DNA of 5,866 bases from CAYFJO01 sp964343305 (lineage in GTDB: Bacteria; Planctomycetota; Planctomycetia; Pirellulales; Pirellulaceae), in assembly GCA_964343305.1 (NCBI GenBank), contig CAYFJO010000609.1, positions 1 to 5,866 on the forward strand, given 5' to 3'. The notes under the pieces are model-generated. The model was not told the origin of the DNA and ran no database searches. It saw only the letters and a program-made list of their open reading frames with translations. The position numbers were made by a program, and so were the translations under genes. Below, piece by piece: positions 1 through 5,866 of this stretch. How positions within the stretch are numbered: position 1 is the stretch's first letter; every line of letters starts with the position of its first letter.

Positions 1-1
1 T

Positions 2-3000
2 GTGATGCCGCTCGGCATTCTGCCATACAGGGACGGTGTATACGTTCAATACGGAAACGACATCCGGCTGTACCGAGATACGGACGGCGACGGCAAGGCA
101 GATACGCATGAAGTCGTTCTTACCGGATTCGGTACTCAGGATTCGCACCTCTTTCCGCATCAGTTCACGCGCACCCCTGGCGGATGGATCCTGGCAGCCC
201 AGGGACTTTTCAATTATTCGACGGTACGGCGACCTGATGGCGAACCGTTTGCGAACGGTCTGAAAGAGATACCGTTCAACCAGTGCAAACTGGCCCGTTT
301 TGCACACTCAGGTTCGGACTTCGAATTGTTGACGGCTGGACCGAACAACATCTGGGGCCTGACGATTTCACGCGAGGGCGAGACCTGGCTTCAGGAAGCC
401 AATGACCTCGGTTATCCGATCATCCCGTTTGAGCCAGGCGGATACTACAGGACAGGCTCCAGAGAGAAGCTGAAGTCTTATCAGCCGTTGATGCCTGCAA
501 CGCTCGGGCCGCCGCAGATGGGCGGGACGGGTTTGAGCGGACTGGCACTTGCGGACGATTCAGATAGTCCGTTTTCCAAAAAACGTACTATGGCGACGAA
601 AACCTTCTACGTCGCCAATCCGATCACCAGCAGCATTCAAGTCATTCAAGCGACCCCACAAGGCGATCGATACGCTTACGAAAAGCTGCCGGACTTTCTC
701 GTTTCGGAAGATCCGAAGTTTCGTCCGGTTGCGATCCAGTTTGGACCAGACGGCTGCCTTTACGTTACCGACTGGTACAACAAGATCATTTCTCACAACG
801 AGGTGCCTCGGAATCATCCTGAGCGCGACAAGACCCGTGGGCGTATCTGGCGTATTCGGCATAAGAACCAGCCACGCACGGCACCACCGAATCTGCACAA
901 GCTGGCTTCATCCGATCTGCTCGCACACCTCGGCTCGCCCAACGCCCGTGTCGCCGACATGGCATGGCAGGAGATCGTTGACCGCGAGGCAGAAGAGCTT
1001 GTGCCGAGGCTGAACGAACTTGTGGCCGATAAAAACCTCGCTGCCGATAAACGGCTGGGCGCCTTGTGGGCTCTTGAAGGACTGACGACCGTTCCTACGG
1101 CGCTTCTCGAATCACTCACCAGGGAAAGCAACGCGAACATTCGGCACGAAGCGGTTCGAATCGCCGGCGCTCAGCAGCGACCAAACGGCGAATTCCTTTC
1201 CGTCACGCAGACGCTCGCGAACGATCCGTCGCCGAAGGTTCGGGCCGCACTGGGCGATGCGTTGCGTCGCGTGCCTGATGCTGGTCCGGAAGTGATCGAA
1301 CTGATGCTGAGCCTCGGCAAGGCTCCGCTGCCTGGGAATTCGTGGGAGTCGTACGATCGCGCGTTTGAACGATTCCTGGCTCGCTGGGCGATGGAACGAA
1401 ACTCCGCGGCGGTCGCCGAGTTTCTCGCTTCGGATCAGGGAAAGGCGTTACCGGTGGAGAGTCGCGTGCTGGCAACGCTGGCCATCGGAGGGCGTCAGTC
1501 AGCGGTCGGGCTGGCACAACTGATTCCTGAACTGGAACGGCCGCTTGCACAGGAAGAGGTCAGAACGCTCGCCGCCCACTTCAATGAGCCAGGTGTCGCC
1601 GCGGCAATGGCTGATCTGCTGGAAAGGCCGAGTTCACGCGACTCGACCCTGCGAATGCTGCTGGAACTGCGCACCAGCCTGGACACAACGCAGCTCAAGC
1701 CGGCGATCGCATCCGCAGCGGAAACACTGTGGACGCAGGCGGAATCCGATCAGGCAAAACTGTTTGTGTTGCAGGTCGCCGGAGCTTTCCGTCTGAAAGA
1801 TCTCGACCACAGTATTGCTCAGTTCGCAAGTGCAGGCGACACAAGCCAGGCTGGCAAACTTGCCGCTCTGCGATGTTTGCGTGAACTCGGTTCAACCGAA
1901 ATCGAACTTCTCGCCGAGTTGGCTTCCTCCGAGAACGAGCCTCAGGCGGTGCGGAATGCCGCACTGGATACGCTGGCTGAATCCCCGTCGGAAGACGCCG
2001 CCGAAAGCCTCGCGGTGTTGCTGCTGGAGTTGAATTACGAACAGCGAAAGAAAGTCATCGAGCGAATGGCGACAAGTCGCACGGGAACGTCGGCGTTGCT
2101 GGCGGCCGTCGATGATGGCGACATCAGCCCGCAGGATCTCACACCGGAAACGCTGCAGACAATGCGGACGCTGCTTCCGAATGATGAGTTGCTGGAAACC
2201 CTCTGGAATAGAGTCGCGGGCCAGATGCAACGAGTCTTGCGACTCGTCGGAAACAACGCGGACTTCGTTCAGCAACCGATCACGTTGACCGGTCCCTTTA
2301 CCGTCGAGTCATGGGTGCGGTTGAGCCCAGGGATCAGCAATGCGGACGGAATCCTTGGTTGCCCCAATGTGCTGGACATGAACTTTTACAACGACACGTT
2401 TCGTGTTTGGGTGGCCGGCCAGCACGACATCGTCATTGCCAAGAGCAAAACGATCGCGGACACGTGGACGCACGTGGCAGTGTCTCGAGATACGGACGGC
2501 ATTTTTCGCATCTACATCAACGGCGAAGTCTCGGCTCAGAGTTCGAAGAAGAGTCAAACGGATTTCACTGGCTTGAACATCGGTCGAACAACCCCCACGC
2601 ATGGAACCGATGGGGCTTTGACGGAGTATCGCATCTGGAATGTGGCACGATCACCTCAGCAGATTCGCGACAACTTTGACCGGAGCTTCGCTGGTGACGA
2701 TCTGCCAGACGGGCTGATTCACTATTTCGACGGCGCGGCTTGGGGCAAACTCGGCGGGCAGGCACGGCTTGTGCCGACACTCGAAGCTCCGAAGCTGCTC
2801 ACTGCTGAACAGGCCGCACGGCAATCCGAGATGTTTGACAAGTACCGCGCGCTCGCCGCGCAAGCGGGCGACCTGGCGGCCGGTAAGGCTCTGTTCACGA
2901 AGACGTGTCTGGTGTGTCACAAGCAGGGTGGAAAAGGCGGCAACATCGGCCCGCCTTTGGACGGTGTCGGCCTGAAGGGCTCCGAGGCACTGCTCCGAAA

Positions 3001-3313
3001 TGTTCTCACCCCAAGCGCCGCGATGGAAGGCGGTTATCGCCAGTTTCGTGTTCTGACGTTTGCCGGCCGAATCCACAACGGCATGCTTGTTTCGCAAGAT
3101 GATTCGGCGGTCGTCCTTCGACAACCAGAAGTCGCCGACAAACGCATCGAGAAATCAGACATTCAAACCGCGGACTTCACGTCGCTGTCGGTCATGCCGA
3201 ACGGCCTGCTCGACAATCTCAAGGATCAGGACGTCAGCAACCTGTTCGCGTACATCCTTTCGCTGAAGCAGCAGAATAGTAAAGTGGCTTCACAGCGGAT
3301 CAAAACCCCATAA
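2..3313 (+). CDS. PVC-type membrane-bound dehydrogenase / heme-binding CxxCH protein with HEAT repeats and LamG domain (5' partial)
   Basis: The frame is open to the left edge, so the true start and any signal peptide lie upstream; residues are counted from base 2. Residues 1 to about 288 are the later part of a beta-propeller like the Pirellula/Verrucomicrobium putative membrane-bound dehydrogenase domain. Visible landmarks are DTDGDGKAD (26-34, calcium-loop-like), EANDLGYP, GGTGLSGLAL, YVTDWYN (254-260) and GRIWRI (280-285). Residues about 295-735 are Ala/Leu-rich helical pairs typical of HEAT-like repeats. Residues about 742-912 form a LamG/concanavalin-like jelly roll (FTVESWVRL, WTHVAVSRD, YINGE, EYRIWNVARS). 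Residues about 955-1092 are a cytochrome c-like domain with C969-x-x-C972-H973 for heme attachment and M1065 in SVMPNGLL as probable axial ligand. From the family I infer a periplasmic or membrane-associated redox protein acting on a sugar or alcohol; the substrate is unknown. The stop is 30 bp before the first sulfatase, suggesting cotranscription. Family assignment is secure; catalytic function is not, as the family is poorly characterised. Confidence 0.93.
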   Translation: MMPLGILPYRDGVYVQYGNDIRLYRDTDGDGKADTHEVVLTGFGTQDSHLFPHQFTRTPGGWILAAQGLFNYSTVRRPDGEPFANGLKEIPFNQCKLARFAHSGSDFELLTAGPNNIWGLTISREGETWLQEANDLGYPIIPFEPGGYYRTGSREKLKSYQPLMPATLGPPQMGGTGLSGLALADDSDSPFSKKRTMATKTFYVANPITSSIQVIQATPQGDRYAYEKLPDFLVSEDPKFRPVAIQFGPDGCLYVTDWYNKIISHNEVPRNHPERDKTRGRIWRIRHKNQPRTAPPNLHKLASSDLLAHLGSPNARVADMAWQEIVDREAEELVPRLNELVADKNLAADKRLGALWALEGLTTVPTALLESLTRESNANIRHEAVRIAGAQQRPNGEFLSVTQTLANDPSPKVRAALGDALRRVPDAGPEVIELMLSLGKAPLPGNSWESYDRAFERFLARWAMERNSAAVAEFLASDQGKALPVESRVLATLAIGGRQSAVGLAQLIPELERPLAQEEVRTLAAHFNEPGVAAAMADLLERPSSRDSTLRMLLELRTSLDTTQLKPAIASAAETLWTQAESDQAKLFVLQVAGAFRLKDLDHSIAQFASAGDTSQAGKLAALRCLRELGSTEIELLAELASSENEPQAVRNAALDTLAESPSEDAAESLAVLLLELNYEQRKKVIERMATSRTGTSALLAAVDDGDISPQDLTPETLQTMRTLLPNDELLETLWNRVAGQMQRVLRLVGNNADFVQQPITLTGPFTVESWVRLSPGISNADGILGCPNVLDMNFYNDTFRVWVAGQHDIVIAKSKTIADTWTHVAVSRDTDGIFRIYINGEVSAQSSKKSQTDFTGLNIGRTTPTHGTDGALTEYRIWNVARSPQQIRDNFDRSFAGDDLPDGLIHYFDGAAWGKLGGQARLVPTLEAPKLLTAEQAARQSEMFDKYRALAAQAGDLAAGKALFTKTCLVCHKQGGKGGNIGPPLDGVGLKGSEALLRNVLTPSAAMEGGYRQFRVLTFAGRIHNGMLVSQDDSAVVLRQPEVADKRIEKSDIQTADFTSLSVMPNGLLDNLKDQDVSNLFAYILSLKQQNSKVASQRIKTP

Positions 3314-3334
3314 TCCAAAATCCCAAAAGACCAA
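3306..3334 (+). repeat. Short degenerate CCAAAA-type tandem motif at the gene junction
   Basis: The stop codon of the heme protein and most of the 30-bp gap before the sulfatase consist of imperfect copies of a 7-8 base unit: AATCCAAA (3313-3320), ATCCCAAA (3320-3327) and AGACCAA (3328-3334), preceded by a related AAAACCCC. It is A- and C-rich, unlike the flanking coding DNA, and contains no Shine-Dalgarno-like purine run for the next gene. It may be simple-sequence repeat drift or a relic of a dispersed short repeat. No function can be shown from this one copy. Confidence 0.35.
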
Positions 3335-3343
3335 GCAGCAACA

Positions 3344-5398
3344 ATGAAGAGTAGAATTCTCATTCCCTTCAATCTCGCAATTCTGGCATGCACCTGCATA
3401 GTCGTTGGCGGCGAGCAACCGAATGTCGTTTTGATCTTCGCGGATGACCTGGGTTACGGCGATCTTGGTTGCTACGGCGCGACAAAGCTGAAGACGCCGA
3501 ATATCGATCGCCTGGCAAAAGAAGGTCGGCGATTCACCGATGCACATTCGGCATCCGCGGTTTGCACACCGTCACGATATGCGTTGCTGCTCGGCGAATA
3601 TCCTTTTCGGAAAGGCCTGTCCCGTCCCGTGTTCCTCAAGACCGGTCTGGTTTTCGATCCCGATCGGTTGACCGCTGCGGACGTGATGAAGAACGCTGGC
3701 TACGCCACCGCCTGCATTGGGAAGTGGCACCTCGGATTTGGAAGGACGCAGCCGGACTGGAATGGCGATCTGGAGCCTGGACCACTTGAAGTTGGATTTG
3801 ATTACTACTTCGGTGTGCCTGTCGTTAACAGCCATCCGCCGTTTGTTTTTGTGGAGAATCACCGCGTTGTTGGCCTCGTGCCGGACGATCCTTTTGTCTT
3901 TCAGAAGAAGGCGAAGACACGAGTGTTTCCCGAAAAAATGGGCCTCGACCAGATCGGCGGGGCTGACGCCGCGCACGCGTTGTACAAAGACGAAGCGGTC
4001 GGGACGCGTCTGACCGAGAAGTCACTCGAATGGATCAAGGCCAACAGTGACCGCCCGTTCTTTCTCTACCTTGCCACGACCAACATCCACCATCCGTTCA
4101 CGCCAGCACCTCGTTTTCAGGGTACCAGTGAATGCGGTCGTTACGGCGACTTCGTACATGAACTCGATTGGATCGTCGGGGAAGTGATAAACGTGCTCGA
4201 AGAGGAGGGACTGGCTGACAATACTCTTGTGATCTTCACCAGTGACAACGGCGGCATGATCAATCAGGGCGGTCAGGACGCGATCAGGAAGGGACACAAA
4301 CTCAATGGTCATCTTCTCGGGTTTAAATTCGACGCATGGGAAGGTGGTCATCGCGTGCCTTTTGTCGCACGCTGGCCCGGAATGATCGAAGCTGGTTCCG
4401 TTTCGGATCAACTCATCTCAAACGTCGATCTGTTGGGCACGCTGGCGGCTCTCACCGGGCAGAAGCTCGAACCGGGCGAAGGCCCGGATAGCTATAACGT
4501 GCTTCCCGCCCTGACGCGTACACCTGAGAAACCGGTTCGCGATCATCTTGTGTTGGCAGCGGCACGACCCACACATCTGGCTCTCCGCGAGGGCAAATGG
4601 ATGTTCATCGGCGCGAAAGGCGGTGGAGGATTTGGTGGCACCAGACCGGGAGAACATTTGCTCGGCGGTCCAGCCGCGTTGAAATTCGCGGGACAGACCA
4701 ACAGCGATATCGTGGATGGAAAATTCAAGAAAGATGCGCCCGCCGAGCAACTCTACAATCTCGACGCCGACCCTTCGCAGAGTCAAAACGTGATTCGCGA
4801 GAACGCCGAATTGGCAAAAGCGATGCGGGCACGTTTAGAGAAACTCAAAGGCAGCGATGCACTATCCGCAGCCGTTGAACCGAAATACGACGGCTTCAAG
4901 CCACTCGGCAAACTTCGATTCACGTTTGAATCGGGGAAACTTGACGGCTGGTCGATTGTCGAAGGCAAAGCAGGACGTCCAGTTTCGGAGCATTCGTCAC
5001 TGGCAAGATGGAAACACAAGCCATTCAATCGGGAAGGCAGGTTCCATCTCTCCACGATCGCTGCTGGAGACGGCTTTTCCGACAAGCAGACCGTCGTGTT
5101 GCAGTCTCCATCGTTCGTCATACACGGTCATCAGGCGAGTTTCCTTGCGTCCGGCGGGTTCGACCCCGAGTCGCTGTTTGTCGGTCTGTTCGATGCGGAA
5201 ACGGAAAAAGTCCTGCTGTCCGCAGGTGGCCCGATGGGACCACAAATGCAGCGGACAATTTGGGACGTTCGCACACTGAAAGGCAAGACTGTGTTTATCC
5301 GAGTCGTCGATCGGAACACAGGCGGCTGGGGCCATCTCACTTTCGACGATTTTTCCATGGACGGAACTATTCAATCGCCAATCGAAACGCCGCCCTAA
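3344..5398 (+). CDS. Exported Cys-type sulfatase with C-terminal GWGH beta-sandwich-like module
   Basis: This 684-residue protein of the arylsulfatase (alkaline phosphatase superfamily) fold should hydrolyse sulfate esters outside the cytoplasm. The ATG is followed by a signal peptide: basic MKSR, hydrophobic core about 5-21, probable cleavage after VGG (23). C16 in ILAC is a weak alternative lipobox. The catalytic motif C74-T-P-S-R78 marks the cysteine converted to formylglycine. Other active-site elements are D34-D35, G126-K-W-H129-L-G, H249-H250, S300-D301-N302-G and K328 before WEGG, so the catalytic set looks intact. A Gly-rich loop lies at about 425-442 and the usual QLYNLDADP segment at 469-477. 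Residues about 522-672 form an extra module beginning FTFESGKLDGW and ending VVDRNTGGWGH...DDF. It resembles beta-sandwich modules attached to GH32 levanase-type enzymes and may bind carbohydrate. It starts 30 bp after the heme protein, probably in one operon, with no clear ribosome binding site. Substrate cannot be read from sequence. The stop may result from a frameshift, because a coding-like tail follows in another frame. Confidence 0.95.
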   Translation: MKSRILIPFNLAILACTCIVVGGEQPNVVLIFADDLGYGDLGCYGATKLKTPNIDRLAKEGRRFTDAHSASAVCTPSRYALLLGEYPFRKGLSRPVFLKTGLVFDPDRLTAADVMKNAGYATACIGKWHLGFGRTQPDWNGDLEPGPLEVGFDYYFGVPVVNSHPPFVFVENHRVVGLVPDDPFVFQKKAKTRVFPEKMGLDQIGGADAAHALYKDEAVGTRLTEKSLEWIKANSDRPFFLYLATTNIHHPFTPAPRFQGTSECGRYGDFVHELDWIVGEVINVLEEEGLADNTLVIFTSDNGGMINQGGQDAIRKGHKLNGHLLGFKFDAWEGGHRVPFVARWPGMIEAGSVSDQLISNVDLLGTLAALTGQKLEPGEGPDSYNVLPALTRTPEKPVRDHLVLAAARPTHLALREGKWMFIGAKGGGGFGGTRPGEHLLGGPAALKFAGQTNSDIVDGKFKKDAPAEQLYNLDADPSQSQNVIRENAELAKAMRARLEKLKGSDALSAAVEPKYDGFKPLGKLRFTFESGKLDGWSIVEGKAGRPVSEHSSLARWKHKPFNREGRFHLSTIAAGDGFSDKQTVVLQSPSFVIHGHQASFLASGGFDPESLFVGLFDAETEKVLLSAGGPMGPQMQRTIWDVRTLKGKTVFIRVVDRNTGGWGHLTFDDFSMDGTIQSPIETPP

Positions 5399-5541
5399 AG
5401 CCCAAGGTTTATACCGAACAGCAAATCAACTTCCCCGCACCGACAACGAAGCGCTTCATCAAGTTCCAGGTCACCGATGCCGTTTCCGCGCCCGGCAAGC
5501 CGGTCGCCGCGATTGGCGAGTTGGATGTACTGGTTAAATAG
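5399..5541 (+). pseudogene. Orphan discoidin-like C-terminal tail, out of frame with the preceding sulfatase
   Basis: Directly after the sulfatase stop, a frame offset from the sulfatase frame reads about 47 residues that look like real protein and end at TAG (5539-5541). The core, RFIKFQVTDAV followed by GKPVAAIGELDVLV, resembles the last two or three strands of F5/8 type C (discoidin) domains, which in PVC enzymes often end in a run like R-(Y/F)-(V/I)-(R/K)-F ... A-E-L-(D/N)-V-L. A full domain is about 130-150 residues, so the first two thirds are missing. No ATG, GTG or TTG start precedes it closely in its frame, so it is unlikely to be a separate gene. An extra base in CCC (5393-5395) would give a 732-residue sulfatase that includes this tail. 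It could be a frameshifted C-terminus, a remnant of a deleted neighbour, or a sequencing indel. Confidence 0.5.
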
Positions 5542-5547
5542 AAGATC

Positions 5548-5558
5548 AGGAGAACAGG
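5548..5558 (+). promoter_or_regulatory. Candidate Shine-Dalgarno region of the second sulfatase
   Basis: AGGAG lies at 5548-5552 and a second AGG at 5556-5558, in a purine-rich leader between the TAG at 5541 and the next gene. AGGAG is 10 bases before an in-frame TTG (5563-5565) but 22 bases before the ATG (5575-5577), so its spacing favours the TTG start. Planctomycete genes often lack a strong site, so this is suggestive only. I see no convincing -35/-10 pair in this short gap. Confidence 0.4.
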
Positions 5559-5574
5559 AAAATTGAAGAACAGA

Positions 5575-5866
5575 ATGAGCACTATCAAACTGGTTGCGGC
5601 GGTCACGTTAACGTTGCTTCTCTCGATGCCGACCCTGGCTGCTCCCGATCGGCCTAACGTCATCCTCCTGTTTATCGACGATCTCGGCTATGGCGACATA
5701 GGCCCCTACGGCTGCAAGGATATTCCGACGCCAAACATCGATCGACTCGCCAAACAAGGTGTGGTCTTCACGCAGGCTTACGTCACCAACCCGCCCTGCT
5801 GTCCCAGCCGTTGCAGCCTGATGATGGGCATGTACGGCCAGCATTTCGGCAAGTACGGCATGTCGA
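5575..5866 (+). CDS. Exported Cys-type sulfatase, N-terminal part (3' partial)
   Basis: The first 97 residues of a second sulfatase are present and the frame is open to the right edge. A signal peptide (MSTIKL, hydrophobic core about 6-17, then TLAA) predicts cleavage near residue 22 or 23. The mature start has the family's first strand, NVILLFIDDLGYGD, with metal-binding D35-D36, then TPNIDRLAKQG. The active-site motif is C75-C-P-S-R79, where C75 is the residue matured to formylglycine, followed by MMGMYGQHFGKYG as usual. Only this first segment can be checked, so integrity and substrate are unknown. The ATG at 5575 was chosen because it gives a normal signal peptide. An in-frame TTG at 5563 would add MKNR, giving a more basic n-region and a better spacing to AGGAG. 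The gene shares strand and function with the upstream sulfatase but differs clearly in sequence, so it is not a recent tandem duplicate. Confidence 0.93.
   Translation, partial: MSTIKLVAAVTLTLLLSMPTLAAPDRPNVILLFIDDLGYGDIGPYGCKDIPTPNIDRLAKQGVVFTQAYVTNPPCCPSRCSLMMGMYGQHFGKYGMS

Noticed and set aside
549..1013. Forward 154-codon ORF in another frame inside the heme protein
   Set aside because: It overlaps conserved propeller and HEAT coding sequence and has Arg/Ser/Thr-rich shadow composition with no domain.
2651..3124. Reverse-strand 157-codon ORF opposite the heme domain
   Set aside because: The opposite strand encodes the well-supported LamG end and CxxCH domain. This reading has Arg/Cys-scattered composition and no motif, typical of a shadow frame.
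3344..3397. Lipoprotein signal on the first sulfatase (ILAC at residues 13-16)
   Set aside because: The hydrophobic segment continues past C16 and the -2 Leu is atypical for a lipobox, so ordinary signal peptidase cleavage near residue 23 is more likely, though not excluded.
5008..5397. Forward ORF that leads in frame into the discoidin-like tail, as if one gene ran from 5008 to 5541
   Set aside because: Before 5398 its translation is low-quality shadow sequence, while the sulfatase frame there encodes the conserved GWGH module. Only the part after 5398 looks like protein.
5387..5401. Programmed ribosomal frameshift at the sulfatase stop
   Set aside because: The required shift is -1, but the bases before TAA do not form an X XXY YYZ slippery heptamer and no clear downstream stimulatory hairpin is seen. 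An indel or decay is simpler.
5492..5503. CCGGC-AA-GCCGG inverted repeat as a terminator
   Set aside because: The loop is only two bases, there is no following T run, and it sits within the coding-like tail.
5409..5663. Reverse-strand 84-codon ORF with a hydrophobic stretch resembling a membrane segment
   Set aside because: It is antisense to the discoidin-like tail, the gap and the signal peptide region of the second sulfatase. The hydrophobic run comes from reading the complement of the A-rich leader, and no homology is recognisable.

Overview
The window looks like part of a chromosome from the Planctomycetes or a close PVC relative. The strongest evidence is the first gene. It joins a PVC-type putative membrane-bound dehydrogenase propeller to a C-terminal heme-binding CxxCH domain, an architecture recognised mainly from Pirellula- and Verrucomicrobium-type bacteria. 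The two sulfatase genes that follow fit the same group, which is known for very large sulfatase repertoires. All credible genes are on the + strand. No RNA gene, CRISPR array, transposase or clear terminator is visible.

Layout: (1) Positions 2-3313 hold a large PVC-type heme-binding protein whose N-terminus lies outside the window. Its order is beta-propeller dehydrogenase-like domain, HEAT-like helical repeats, LamG/concanavalin-like jelly roll, then a cytochrome c-like CxxCH domain. (2) After a 30-bp gap rich in CCAAAA-like motifs, positions 3344-5398 hold a complete exported Cys-type sulfatase. It carries an extra C-terminal beta-sandwich-like module ending in a GWGH motif. (3) Positions 5399-5541 are not a complete gene but read as coding in another frame. 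They resemble the last third of a discoidin (F5/8 type C) domain and end at a TAG. Adding one base to the C run just before the sulfatase stop would join this tail to the sulfatase. (4) After a purine-rich leader with an AGGAG, a second exported sulfatase begins at 5575 (possibly at a TTG at 5563) and runs off the right edge. Its signal peptide, metal-binding Asp pair and C-C-P-S-R active-site motif are already present.

Inferred joint role: three exported proteins on one strand, the first two 30 bp apart, suggest an operon for attacking a sulfated glycan or glycoconjugate. The sulfatases would remove sulfate esters. The heme protein would oxidise a sugar or alcohol, or bind the substrate, and pass electrons to periplasmic carriers. 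The LamG and jelly-roll modules would provide carbohydrate contact. Both sulfatases need a formylglycine-generating enzyme encoded elsewhere. I see no clearly new defence or mobile system here. The most unusual points are the orphan discoidin-like tail at the sulfatase stop, the LamG domain placed inside the heme protein, and the beta-sandwich appendage on the sulfatase.
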